Below are positions 28,649-36,882 of a stretch of DNA of 64,000 bases, piece after piece. The notes under the pieces were generated by a model. The model worked only from the letters and a program-made list of their open reading frames with translations. It was not told the DNA's origin and searched no databases. Every line of letters begins with the position of its first letter. Positions within the stretch are counted from its first letter, which is position 1. Both the position numbers and the translations under genes were made by a program. This DNA comes from JAILZP01 sp037444185. GTDB taxonomy: Bacteria; Bacillota; Desulfotomaculia; Desulfotomaculales; Desulfocucumaceae. The stretch is from the NCBI GenBank assembly GCA_037444185.1, contig JBBIMW010000008.1:1-64000 (forward strand). Direction: 5' to 3'.

Positions 28649-28692
28649 TCCACCACACCCTATTTCAAGGCGTATCGCATTTCAAGCCCCGT

Positions 28693-28989
28693 TTACACCT
28701 GCATGCGGGAAATCTCCTGATACGCTTCCACTATTTTGTTCCTTACCTCCACGGCCAGCTGCATCATCAGCTTGGCCTCCTCGGCGGCGATGGTCACCTG
28801 GTGTATGTCCCGGACCTCTCCGATCAGGAACTTTTTCGTAACCTCATCGGCCTTGAGCTGCACCCTGTTGACCTGATCCAGGGCGTTGCCCAGCGCCTCC
28901 CCAAAGGTCCTTCCCCCGCCCGGCGCATTTTTTCCGGCTTCTCCGGCGAGGACCTGTGGTAAAATCATGGGGACAGGTGACACGATCAT
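28693..28989 (-). CDS. fliE: Flagellar hook-basal body protein FliE
   Basis: A 98-residue rod-MS-ring adaptor. The C-terminal half carries the family motif IHQVTIAAEEAKLMMQLAVE followed by VRNKIVEAYQEISRMQV, which is diagnostic. It is between flgC and fliF. Confidence 0.94.
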   Translation of the reverse strand: MIVSPVPMILPQVLAGEAGKNAPGGGRTFGEALGNALDQVNRVQLKADEVTKKFLIGEVRDIHQVTIAAEEAKLMMQLAVEVRNKIVEAYQEISRMQV

Positions 28990-29010
28990 TCACAGCAACC
29001 CCCTGTTTTT

Positions 29011-29046
29011 ATTTCTGTATTCTGACTCCTGACTTCTGAATTCCGG
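29011..29046. repeat. Dispersed intergenic repeat, copy 2
   Basis: ATTTCTGTATTCTGACTCCT followed by GACTTCTGAATTCC, closely matching the copy at 20081-20128 and the inverse of 58564-58601. It lies in the flgC-fliE gap inside the operon. Confidence 0.6.
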
Positions 29047-29071
29047 CCCTGAATCCGGTCATCCGGGGGTG

Positions 29072-29515
29072 TTAACCCCGGCCCATCTCCAGCGCCTTCA
29101 CGGCCATGCTCTTGGCCGAGTTGAAAGCCGTGACGCTGGCCTCGTAGGCCCTGGTGGCGGCTATCATGTTCACCATTTCATTGGCAATATTGATATTGGG
29201 GTAGGCCACATATCCTTTTCCATCCGCATACGGATGGCCTGGATCATAAATCATTCTGGGTTCCGCCGGGTCCTCCGCCACCCTGGGCACGTGCACCCCC
29301 ATACTCCTATGGCGCTCCCTGCCGGGGGCCGTTCCGAAGGAGAACTCCAAAAGCTCGGAAAAAACCGGCACCTGTCTTCTGTACGGCTTCAGGCCTGGAT
29401 CACCGGGCCTGCCGGCGGTGCTGTGATTGACAATGTTGTTGGTTATCAAATCCAGCCACAGCCTGTTGGCCGTCATCCCCGAAGCGCTGATGGAAAAGGC
29501 GTCAAAAAGCGGCAT
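29072..29515 (-). CDS. flgC: Flagellar basal-body rod protein FlgC
   Basis: Proximal rod subunit. N-terminal FDAFSISASGMTANRLWLD, a central NINIANEMVNMIAATRAYEASV and a C-terminal FNSAKSMAVKALEMG. Length of 147 residues fits. It follows flgB with a 2-nt gap. Confidence 0.95.
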   Translation of the reverse strand: MPLFDAFSISASGMTANRLWLDLITNNIVNHSTAGRPGDPGLKPYRRQVPVFSELLEFSFGTAPGRERHRSMGVHVPRVAEDPAEPRMIYDPGHPYADGKGYVAYPNINIANEMVNMIAATRAYEASVTAFNSAKSMAVKALEMGRG

Positions 29516-29517
29516 GA

Positions 29518-29928
29518 CTACCTCCCTCCCCTGATCACGTAACCAAGCTGCCCGTACTTTCTGGACAGCGTGCTGACGCTGAAATCATACAAAATGGTGT
29601 TTGCGGCCAGGTTCACCATTTCCTGGTCGATATCCACATTGTTCTGACTATACCGCATGGTTGTATCGCTCTCTTGGACCACCCTGGGAAAGACACCGCT
29701 CAGATCCGGCGCCCCGCCGATGTGCCTGGGGTGCGAAGTGGCCAGGGACGCCACCGGCCCGCCCAAGGCCCGCCTCAGCTCTTCAGTGAAGGACACGTGG
29801 GATTTTTTGAATCCGGGGGTGTTTACATTGGCAACATTGTTGGCTATAACCCTTTGGGCGAGGGCGGACGTGTCAAGCTGCCTGGCCAGGGCGACCATTA
29901 ACGGACTGCCATAAATCGTCACCGGCAT
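29518..29928 (-). CDS. flgB: Flagellar basal-body rod protein FlgB
   Basis: Proximal rod subunit and first gene of the long leftward operon. It shows SALAQRVIANNVANVNTPGFKK near the N-terminus and MVNLAANTILYDFSVSTLSRKY at the C-terminus. A GGAGGGATGCC Shine-Dalgarno region precedes the start. No clear promoter is recognised in the 480-nt gap upstream. Confidence 0.94.
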   Translation of the reverse strand: MPVTIYGSPLMVALARQLDTSALAQRVIANNVANVNTPGFKKSHVSFTEELRRALGGPVASLATSHPRHIGGAPDLSGVFPRVVQESDTTMRYSQNNVDIDQEMVNLAANTILYDFSVSTLSRKYGQLGYVIRGGR

Positions 29929-30412
29929 CCCTCCAGTTTACATGCCGCCGGACAAAGTCACAGGACACTTGCCGGCCGGCCCGTTCCTTTCTTGTCCTGC
30001 GCGGCTGACAGTCTCATTTCAAATCTCCGTCATGCCTTACCAGCCGCTCACGCTAAATATTCAACAATTTTTTTATAATTCCTTCTAAATAACACCAAAT
30101 TTCTATTTTTTTTGTAGAAAAAACGGCAAATAAGCCGCCCTCTTCCTGACGGCCACTGGAATATAAATTTAGCGCCGGAATACATCCATGATCGGGTAGG
30201 ATTGTATAATCACGGTGTTTTGCGTGGCTGGTTACGTCTGGTGCGGTTCAGGGGGTTTTGACGTTATGGAAGGCGAAATATTCGATCTTGCACGGTGTAG
30301 CAGTGGCATGATCAAACAATCCGGCGAAAAACAGACCCGCCGGCGCCGGCAGGCCGCTTTACCGGAAATAATCAGGCCCGGGGCGAATGAATAATGAAAT
30401 TAAACGGCCGCC
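29929..30412. other. Gene-free gap upstream of flgB
   Basis: About 480 nt with no convincing coding frame on either strand. It contains an AT-rich core (about 30050-30130) with A/T runs, including a minus-strand stretch resembling TTTAGAAGGAATTATAA, and GC-rich flanks with several short inverted repeats. It presumably carries the flgB operon promoter and leader, but I could not identify a confident -35/-10 pair, a c-di-GMP riboswitch or another known RNA. Confidence 0.5.
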
Positions 30413-30781
30413 CTAAATAAACTTATCCACCACCAGCCCCAGCATTTCCTTGAAGTAAGCCACCATTTCCAGCACCCTCTCCGGCGGGATCTCCCGGATC
30501 ACAGTGTTGTCCCTGATATTGATTATTCTGACCAGGTATTCCCCGCTCTCTTTATGCATGGTAAACCGCAGCTCCGTGTTATAACTCTCCATGGTCCTGT
30601 TGAGCAGATCGACGGCCTTTTCCGTAGCCCTCTCATCATTTTGTGGCTTTTTTTGTTCGTCCTCCCTTTCATGGACCTTCACCGGCCCCGCGTAATAATC
30701 CCCGGATTTCTTCCGGGACTCCCCCCTGGCGGGCTCCACCGGCTGAACCGGCCGGGTTTGTCCAACGGATTCCGTTTTCAT
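30413..30781 (-). CDS. flaG: FlaG family flagellar protein
   Basis: Small protein associated with filament length and with fliD/fliS. The C-terminal FlaG domain is clear: MESYNTELRFTMHKESGEY, then VIREIPPERVLEMVAYFKEM. The first 45 residues are charged and disordered. ATG 30781 has GGGGG at 7 nt. It is the last gene of the fliD-fliS-fliT-flaG group. A second FlaG-like gene lies at 46613-46966. Confidence 0.88.
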   Translation of the reverse strand: MKTESVGQTRPVQPVEPARGESRKKSGDYYAGPVKVHEREDEQKKPQNDERATEKAVDLLNRTMESYNTELRFTMHKESGEYLVRIINIRDNTVIREIPPERVLEMVAYFKEMLGLVVDKFI

Positions 30782-30808
30782 GCCCATTCCCCCGTCAAAA
30801 TATTACTC

Positions 30809-31303
30809 CTATTCGGCCCGGTCGATAAAAACCGCCCCGGGCCGGCGCCCGTCCGCGCTGTATAGATCCGCCGCGCGGCGGGCCAGGCGGGCTTTTTCAT
30901 GCAATTTCCTAATTTCCGCCGACTGCCGGGCCAATACCGGCCCAATGCGGCCGTCCATCTCCAATATCTTTCCGGCCAGCTCCCTGCCGGCCTTCCTTTG
31001 TTCCATGATTTCTTCCCGGATTTGCGCACAGCCGTGCTGGAAGCCGCCCCGCCCGCACTCCCCGTTGCTCCGGCTGCCGGGGCGGAGAAGAAACTGTTCA
31101 ATTTCACCGTCAATGGCATTAATTTTTCCGATGGCGCACTGCCTTTCATCAAGCAGATGCGAGATTTCCTCCACCTGCCCCGCCTCGGCCGCCTCCGCCA
31201 TGGCCGAGGTGATTTTCAGCATTTTCGCCAGCAGGCCGTTTTTCTCGCGCTCCAGCGCCAGTGTGCCCGGCATGACTCTTTCCGCCGTTTCCGGCCTGTC
31301 CAT
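30809..31303 (-). CDS. FliT/FlgN-like flagellar chaperone (probable)
   Basis: A 164-residue, largely helical protein (EKNGLLAKMLKITSAMAEA, SHLLDERQCAIGKINAIDGE) with a perfect GGAGGTAGCGG Shine-Dalgarno. Sequence similarity is weak, but size, helical composition and position directly after fliS fit the FliT-type FliD chaperone. The final third (RKLHEKARLARRAADLY) is strongly basic. Confidence 0.65.
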   Translation of the reverse strand: MDRPETAERVMPGTLALEREKNGLLAKMLKITSAMAEAAEAGQVEEISHLLDERQCAIGKINAIDGEIEQFLLRPGSRSNGECGRGGFQHGCAQIREEIMEQRKAGRELAGKILEMDGRIGPVLARQSAEIRKLHEKARLARRAADLYSADGRRPGAVFIDRAE

Positions 31304-31307
31304 TCCG

Positions 31308-31694
31308 CTACCTCCTGCCGCAGGCGGAATTCACCATCGTCTGCCACGTGTCCCGCAGCTCTTCGGCCAGGCCCGTCACTTCGGATACAATACCGCCGTC
31401 CTTTCTCACATTGGCTTCCACCAGCCGGCGGATCATATAACCATAAATCGCCGACAGGTTATGGGCCGGATCATACCTTAAATCCAGAGTGTCATTGAGA
31501 TAGTTGACAATCTCCTGGGACCTCGTCAGGGCATTGTGGACCCCGCCCATGTCCTTCCGCTCCATGGACATCATCGCCAGCTTGAGATTTTTCACCAGGC
31601 CGTTGTACAACATCAGGGTAAGCTCCCCCGGGCCGGCGCTTTGCACCGCGTTTTGCCTGTACTGCTGATAGGGACTGGCCAACCCCACATCCAT
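31308..31694 (-). CDS. fliS: Flagellin export chaperone FliS
   Basis: Binds flagellin and prevents premature polymerisation. Family motifs: SPYQQYRQNAVQSAGPGELT, LMLYNGLVKNLKLAM and the later YDPAHNLSAIYGYMIRRLVE. The ATG at 31694 directly abuts GGAGGG, so a GTG at 31688 may be the true start. It lies between fliD and the FliT-like gene. Confidence 0.95.
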   Translation of the reverse strand: MDVGLASPYQQYRQNAVQSAGPGELTLMLYNGLVKNLKLAMMSMERKDMGGVHNALTRSQEIVNYLNDTLDLRYDPAHNLSAIYGYMIRRLVEANVRKDGGIVSEVTGLAEELRDTWQTMVNSACGRR

Positions 31695-31718
31695 CCCTCC
31701 TTCACCCTTTTACAATAC

Positions 31719-33287
31719 TCACCCGGATTGACTTCCGCCGCCGAATCTTTGGGCCAGCCACGCGCTCTGGGTGTTCATCCGGCTGATGGCTTTTTCCAGG
31801 GCGGCGAATTGCTTCCAGTACCGATCCTCTGTTTCCTTGAGCCGCCCTTCCCAGTTTTTGATTTGATTATCCAGGATCTGGAGCTTCATGCCCAGGGCAC
31901 TGCCGTCCCCGGCGCCGCCGGCGGACTCGACTCCGGCCCGGTCGATAATTAACATGACTCCTTTGTTCACTTCATCGTAAAGGCGCTGGGCGATGCCCTT
32001 CTCACCGGCTGCGGAAGAATTGTTCCTGAACAGCATCATCACCCCGTCGGGGTCATTCTGCAGCGCCTCCGTCAAGACGGCACCCTCCTTTTCCAGGTGC
32101 AGCCTGCCGCCTTCGGAATAGTGTCCGGTGACGATGCCCACCGATGCCAGGGAGTTGTGCGTCACGGTTTTGCCGCCCACCGTCACCGGGGGTATTCCGG
32201 ACACCACCGCCCCCATGGCGGCCCGCATTTTGCCCGCCAGTCCCGCCAGCAGTGAATCATTTCTCAACATGCCGCTCCTGGCCTTTTCCTCCCACTGGTC
32301 CTGCTGTTTTTCCGTAAGTTTTTCCCTCTGTTCCTCGGTCAGGGGAGGATAGTCCGGGTGCCTGCCTTCGGCCAGTTCCCTGTTAATCGTCTCAAGGGTT
32401 GAGTTGTACCGGTCAATGAAAGACTTGATGGAATTGTACACTGCGCCGGTGTCCCTGGACACCGTGATGGCGGCGGACCCGACGGCCTTGAGGGTGACAT
32501 GCATACCATTGAGCACGAATGTGTTTGCTTTGCTGACAATGTTGACAATGTCGCCGAAATCATACCGGGCGTCCTGGCCCGAAACCCCCGGACCCCCTGT
32601 CTGCAGCAGCAGCTTCAAGGTCCCCGTCCCGTCCCCGGCGGCATCGGACAAAAATGAATCATCATCCATGGCCACCCTTATTCCAAAGTCCGATCCGGTT
32701 CCGTCGGTGGCCAGGTAAAATCTGTTGGCGGCGGAGTCGTAACTGGCCGTTATGCCCAACCTGGCGCCGTTGATTTCCGACACCAGGGTGTTGATGGTGT
32801 ACGTACCGGTGTCAATATTGAATGTTTTGGACAATGGAACACCGTCCACCGTCCTCCCCTCCAGGGTAAAGGTCTTTATACCGCTGATTCCAAACTGGGC
32901 CGCCAGGGTCTTCACCCCTCCGCCGGCGCTGCTTTCCTCCGGCAGGGCGGCCTGGCTCCCCTTGGTCACCCCGGCGGCCAGCCCGTGTACATTTATCGTG
33001 TGGCTTCCCGGTATGGCGCCGGTGCCGGCGGCGGCCGCCACCACCGCTTCATTGGAGGAAACGGCCTTCTTGGCCAGGTACTGCCCCTCCAGCCTCAGAT
33101 TGAAGGCCGCGTCCCTCAATGCCCGCAGGGAATTGTTGACGGCGTGGTAATCGGTGCGCTGCCACTCCACCTGCTGCCTTTGCTGTTTTATTTTTTCCAC
33201 CCTGGCGCGGTGAGCCCGCATCAAATCTTTGACCGTCTGCTCCATGTCCAGACCGGTAACCAAACCGCCTATGCGCAGCTTGTTCAT
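31719..33287 (-). CDS. fliD: Flagellar filament cap protein FliD (HAP2)
   Basis: Filament cap that assists flagellin insertion. The N-terminal domain contains GLVTGLDMEQTVKDLM, VNNSLRALRDAAFNLRL and later IPGSHTINVHGLA; the C-terminal FliD domain carries SLLAGLAGKMRAAMGAVV and a terminal coiled coil (ENRYWKQF-like ETEDRYWKQFAALEKAI). The 522-residue length is normal. Likely driven by the promoter at 33381-33409. Confidence 0.95.
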   Translation of the reverse strand: MNKLRIGGLVTGLDMEQTVKDLMRAHRARVEKIKQQRQQVEWQRTDYHAVNNSLRALRDAAFNLRLEGQYLAKKAVSSNEAVVAAAAGTGAIPGSHTINVHGLAAGVTKGSQAALPEESSAGGGVKTLAAQFGISGIKTFTLEGRTVDGVPLSKTFNIDTGTYTINTLVSEINGARLGITASYDSAANRFYLATDGTGSDFGIRVAMDDDSFLSDAAGDGTGTLKLLLQTGGPGVSGQDARYDFGDIVNIVSKANTFVLNGMHVTLKAVGSAAITVSRDTGAVYNSIKSFIDRYNSTLETINRELAEGRHPDYPPLTEEQREKLTEKQQDQWEEKARSGMLRNDSLLAGLAGKMRAAMGAVVSGIPPVTVGGKTVTHNSLASVGIVTGHYSEGGRLHLEKEGAVLTEALQNDPDGVMMLFRNNSSAAGEKGIAQRLYDEVNKGVMLIIDRAGVESAGGAGDGSALGMKLQILDNQIKNWEGRLKETEDRYWKQFAALEKAISRMNTQSAWLAQRFGGGSQSG

Positions 33288-33380
33288 GCCCGCCCGCCCC
33301 CCCGAAAGTGCCTTTACAATTATTTCGTATAAACAGCCGTTGGACTTAAGCCCTTAAAATACAATAAACTGATTTTATAC

Positions 33381-33409
33381 TGTATAAAAACGGCCTGTAC
33401 CCTTTTCAA
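33381..33409 (-). promoter_or_regulatory. Sigma-A-like promoter for fliD
   Basis: On the minus strand TTGAAA (33404-33409) and TATACA (33381-33386) are separated by exactly 17 nt, about 95 nt upstream of the fliD start. The -10 lies within a perfect inverted repeat TTTTATAC-T-GTATAAAA (33373-33389), a possible operator. Confidence 0.55.
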
Positions 33410-33413
33410 TAAT

Positions 33414-33442
33414 TTGACTTCAGGCCGGGATACGGATATATA
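33414..33442 (+). promoter_or_regulatory. Sigma-A-like promoter for the nucleotidyltransferase/HEPN pair
   Basis: TTGACT (33414-33419) and TATATA (33437-33442) with 17-nt spacing, about 50 nt upstream of the start at 33492. It is divergent from the fliD promoter, with the two -35 hexamers 4 nt apart. Confidence 0.5.
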
Positions 33443-33491
33443 ATAATATAAGCGGCGGTATTTAATCTTCCGGCGTCAAGGGGATGGCCAC

Positions 33492-33875
33492 ATGAAAGAC
33501 GGCGGCGTGCTCAATCCTGAATACATCGGGCAATTGCGCCGGGCCTGGCAAAGGCGCACCGGACTGGAGCGGCGGGTTCTGGAAAAGAGGCGGCGCGAAG
33601 CCATGCTAAAAGCCGTGGAAGCCGCAGCGCACATAAAAAACAAATACAGGGCGAAAACCGTATACCTGTACGGGTCCCTAGCCCGGGGAAATAATTTTAC
33701 CCGCAAATCGGACATCGACCTTCTGGTGGAAGGCTTTCCCGCCGGGATGGATTACTGGCGCATGCTGGTGGAAGTGGAGGAAATAACCGGTCCGGTGGAG
33801 GTAAGCATAGTCTTAGACGAGGACGCTTCACCCGCCCTGCGCAAAAAAGCCCGGGAGGAAGGAAAGCTGTTATGA
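33492..33875 (+). CDS. Minimal nucleotidyltransferase (MNT-type antitoxin, probable)
   Basis: A 127-residue protein with the nucleotidyltransferase motif VYLYGSLARGNNFTRKSDID (GS then DxD), preceded by a basic helical N-terminal region (RRAWQRRTGLERRVLEKRRR). AGGGG lies 8 nt upstream of ATG 33492. Its stop overlaps the start of the next gene (ATGA). Pairing with a HEPN/HepT-like gene is the arrangement of MNT/HEPN toxin-antitoxin modules, in which the transferase is thought to neutralise the HEPN RNase. Function here is inferred. Confidence 0.85.
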   Translation: MKDGGVLNPEYIGQLRRAWQRRTGLERRVLEKRRREAMLKAVEAAAHIKNKYRAKTVYLYGSLARGNNFTRKSDIDLLVEGFPAGMDYWRMLVEVEEITGPVEVSIVLDEDASPALRKKAREEGKLL

Positions 33876-34401
33876 CACGAAAACAATTTGCAGTCGTGGC
33901 CACAAGGTTGAAAGAAGAGATGGAGAACATAAACCGCCTCGCCGGCGAACTCTCGGGCAAGGGCCTGACAGGAACGAAAAAAAAATCAGGCAGGCCCTGC
34001 CCCCCGGCGAAACTTTCATTTTGCGGGCAGCGGGTTCCGTCCTCCACGACTTCTACGTTTCGGCTGAAAACATCTTTGAAATAGTGGCAAGGGAAATAGA
34101 CGGGGGACTGCCCTCCGGAGATCAATGGCAAAGGGAATTGTTGAAGCAAATGACATTATCCGTTGAAGAAGTGAGGCCGCCTTTGCTGTCCAGGGAAACC
34201 GCCTCCAAACTGGACGAATTCAGGGCCTTCAGGCATGTTTTCAGGAATGCGTATGGATTTAACCTGTCTTCAGATCGCTTGGCGGAGCTGCTCAACAAGT
34301 TCCCCCATGCAGCCGGATGCCTTCAAAAGGAGGCGCACTCCTTTATCGAAACAATGCTGGAAATAATGCCTGGCGGAAGACCGGGAAGGATCCGGGGCTA
34401 A
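33872..34401 (+). pseudogene. HepT-like HEPN gene with a frameshift at A9
   Basis: Two partly overlapping frames together encode a HepT-like protein of about 175 residues. Frame one (from ATG 33872) reads MTRKQFAVVATRLKEEME and runs into nine A at 33977-33985. A -1 shift there continues into QALPPGETFILRAAGSVLHD, then LDEFRAFRHVFRNAYGF (a HepT-like R/H-rich motif) to the stop at 34399-34401. Without the shift translation ends near 34084. The reading may reflect a real mutation, phase variation, transcriptional slippage on the A run or a base-call error. Confidence 0.75.
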
Positions 34402-34405
34402 CGGT

Positions 34406-35131
34406 TCAAAGAGATGCAAAAAAAAGACCGCCTTCTTTTCCTTCACCAAGAATTTCCGCCAAGGCAAAATCTATCGCGGAGTCGATATCCACCGACCGAT
34501 CTTTGGGCATGACATAGGCGTAGGTATCCTTGCCGTACCATGAGTTCCGCAAACGGAGAAATTTCCACTCCGCCAGGTAAATGGCCCCATTAACCCGGTA
34601 ATATTTTGGCAGAGCCTGCCGGTTTGCGCCGGCGATTTCCGGCCGGATGAAATTCTCCATGCACCGGTCATCCGGCAGGGTATTGCACCATAAGGGATGG
34701 TGGTCCGCCTCGCAAACCGAGACGACCGCCCCGGCCCGGCGCCTGACCATTAACGAGCAGGCCTCCACAATATCTCCGGAATTGCGCAAAGGGCTGGTGG
34801 GCTGCAGATTCATTATCCAGTCAAAATGTTTGCCCTGATCCTCGCACCAGGCCATGGCATGTAAAATCACATCCATGCTTTTCGCTGTGTCCGTGGCCAA
34901 TTCGGCGGGCCGCATGAAAGGAGTTTCCGCTCCGAATTCCCGGGCCACCCCGGCGATATCTTCACCATCGGTTGAAACCAGCAAGTAATCAAATACGCCG
35001 CTGGCCAGCGCCGATTCTATGGTATGGGCGATTAAGGGCTTCCCGGCCAGGGTCCTGATATTTTTGCCGGGAACGCCCCTGGAACCGGCCCTGGCAGGGA
35101 TGAAACCCAAAATGCTTTTTCCCCGGTACAT
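34406..35131 (-). CDS. legF: CMP-nonulosonic acid cytidylyltransferase (LegF/NeuA/PtmB-like)
   Basis: Activates legionaminic (or a related nonulosonic) acid with CTP. The N-terminal nucleotide-binding signature is GFIPARAGSRGVPGKNIR, with MNLQPTSPLRNSGDIVEA and the acceptor segment SVDIDSAIDFALAEI. ATG 35131 lies 7 nt after the ptmE stop and is favoured over the longer frame to 35227, which overlaps ptmE. It is last in the leftward glycosylation run. Confidence 0.87.
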   Translation of the reverse strand: MYRGKSILGFIPARAGSRGVPGKNIRTLAGKPLIAHTIESALASGVFDYLLVSTDGEDIAGVAREFGAETPFMRPAELATDTAKSMDVILHAMAWCEDQGKHFDWIMNLQPTSPLRNSGDIVEACSLMVRRRAGAVVSVCEADHHPLWCNTLPDDRCMENFIRPEIAGANRQALPKYYRVNGAIYLAEWKFLRLRNSWYGKDTYAYVMPKDRSVDIDSAIDFALAEILGEGKEGGLFFASL

Positions 35132-35138
35132 TCTCCAG

Positions 35139-36203
35139 TCACCCCTTAATCTCAAAGGCCCTGACTGTTTCGCGGTATTCTTCCCACTGGCCCACATCAA
35201 ACCACTGGCCATGGTGGGGATAGACACCGACCTTGAAATTATTTTCTTTGGCCAACACCATCAGTTCGGTCATATCCAGGAACTTCTCCCCGGAAACCAG
35301 AGAAAGGGCCTCCGGTTCCAAAACATATAGTCCTGTATTCACTAAAAAGTGAAGTTCCGGTTTTTCATCCACGCCCTCCAGGACATCACCTTCCGTTTTC
35401 AGCACGCCGTAGGGGACGGAAAATTTTCGCAGGGCCCCGACAATCGTGAAACAATTCTTCTTTTCCCGGTGATACTCCAGAAGGTGGTTATAATCCAGCT
35501 CGACAACTATATCACTATTGGAAACAATAAAGGTTTTGTCCAGCCGGTCCCTTAGAAGTCCCAGAGCGCCGGCGGTACCCAGCGGCTTCTCCTCCTGGAC
35601 GAATTTCACCTCATAGGGGCGGTTGTTGTACTCGGCAAAATAGAAGCGTATAATCTCCGCTTTATAACCTACCGACAAAAGAAAACTGAAAAAACCCTGC
35701 CTGTTGAATCCGTCAATTATCACTTCTATAATCGGCTTGTCCCCCAGCGGGATCATCGGTTTGGGAAGAATTTTTGTAAAGGGGTCCAGCCTGGTCCCCT
35801 TGCCGCCGGCCATAATAACGACCTTTTCATCCCTTTTTTGCCACTGTTGGATAAACATGTCTTTCCACAGCAGCAGATCGACAATTCGTCCCCGGCCGTC
35901 TAAAACCGGTATGTGCCGCAAGCTCTTTTTCAGCATCAATTTCCGCACGGCGTCCATCGGCGTTCCCACCGGCACCGTAGTGGGGGCGGAACACATGACT
36001 TCCGACAAAGGAACTTTAAGGTCCGCCTTCCGCAGTATCACCCTGCGGACATCGCCATCGGTAATGATACCTAACAGACACAATTTTTCATCAACAACCA
36101 GAAGCACCTGCATGGCTGCCCGGTCCATTTTCGGCAAGGCGTCTTCCAGCTTGTCACCCGGATAAACCAATATATCCCTTAGTTTTTCACCAGGCCCTAC
36201 CAT
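35139..36203 (-). CDS. ptmE: CBS-domain nucleotidyltransferase, PtmE-like (GlcN-1-P guanylyltransferase)
   Basis: The N-terminus has two CBS motifs (GIITDGDVRRVIL, LRHIPVLDGRGRIVDLL) fused to a nucleotidyltransferase domain with VVIMAGGKGTRLDPFTKILPKP and IVSNSDIVVELDYNHL. This architecture matches Campylobacter PtmE, which makes GDP-GlcNAc-type precursors for legionaminic acid. ATG 36203 has AAGGTG at 7 nt. Its presence indicates the GDP-sugar version of the pathway. Confidence 0.85.
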   Translation of the reverse strand: MVGPGEKLRDILVYPGDKLEDALPKMDRAAMQVLLVVDEKLCLLGIITDGDVRRVILRKADLKVPLSEVMCSAPTTVPVGTPMDAVRKLMLKKSLRHIPVLDGRGRIVDLLLWKDMFIQQWQKRDEKVVIMAGGKGTRLDPFTKILPKPMIPLGDKPIIEVIIDGFNRQGFFSFLLSVGYKAEIIRFYFAEYNNRPYEVKFVQEEKPLGTAGALGLLRDRLDKTFIVSNSDIVVELDYNHLLEYHREKKNCFTIVGALRKFSVPYGVLKTEGDVLEGVDEKPELHFLVNTGLYVLEPEALSLVSGEKFLDMTELMVLAKENNFKVGVYPHHGQWFDVGQWEEYRETVRAFEIKG

Positions 36204-36219
36204 GGGCAACACCTTCTTT

Positions 36220-36882
36220 TCAAGGTTGAACCCTTCGCATATCGCCACTTTGTATTATCCTTGCCGGAACACCAACGGCGGCGCATCCCGCCGGAATATC
36301 CCCCAGCACCAGGGCGCCTGCGCCAATCAGACATTTTTGTCCTATATTGACACCCTGGATTACCGTTGCCCCCGTTCCGACATGGGCGCCGCTTCCCACC
36401 TTCACCTTGCCTGAAAGAGTAACGCCAGGGGCCAGATGAACGTGGTCCCCTATCAAACAATCATGGTCTACAGATGCTTTGGTGTTTACAATGGTATTCT
36501 TACCTATACGGCTTCCCGGCTGGATAATGGCGCCCGCCATTATTTGCGCTCCCTCTGAAATCTCAACATCCCGGGAAACAGCCGACGCGGGATGAATAAC
36601 AGCGGCGAAAATATAGCCCAGACTTTTGAAATATTCAAATATCTCTTCGCGTTTGTTTGTCGGCCCGGTTGAACCGATGCCGTTCACCAGCCGGATGCTG
36701 TCCGCCCGGTGCCACAAAACCGCACCGTCATCTCCAAGCATTCTTATCCCCCGTATGGTATGATACATGTTCGCTGCGTTACGGTCGGTGAATCCAAGTA
36801 TGTGAATGGATAAGGCGAGGAGGCTGTCTATAAGCACCTTGGCGTGGCCGCCGCCCCCTGTTACAATAACCGGAAGGCTCAT
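36220..36882 (-). CDS. NeuD/PglD-type sugar O/N-acetyltransferase (LegH candidate)
   Basis: An N-terminal Rossmann-like segment (VIVTGGGGHAKVLIDSL) is followed by left-handed beta-helix hexapeptide repeats (AQIMAGAIIQPGSRIGKNTI, VGSGAHVGTGATVIQGVNIG). This fold fits N-acetylation of the amino sugar intermediate. Start ATG overlaps the synthase stop (ATGA). Substrate assignment is inferred from context. Confidence 0.82.
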   Translation of the reverse strand: MSLPVIVTGGGGHAKVLIDSLLALSIHILGFTDRNAANMYHTIRGIRMLGDDGAVLWHRADSIRLVNGIGSTGPTNKREEIFEYFKSLGYIFAAVIHPASAVSRDVEISEGAQIMAGAIIQPGSRIGKNTIVNTKASVDHDCLIGDHVHLAPGVTLSGKVKVGSGAHVGTGATVIQGVNIGQKCLIGAGALVLGDIPAGCAAVGVPARIIQSGDMRRVQP

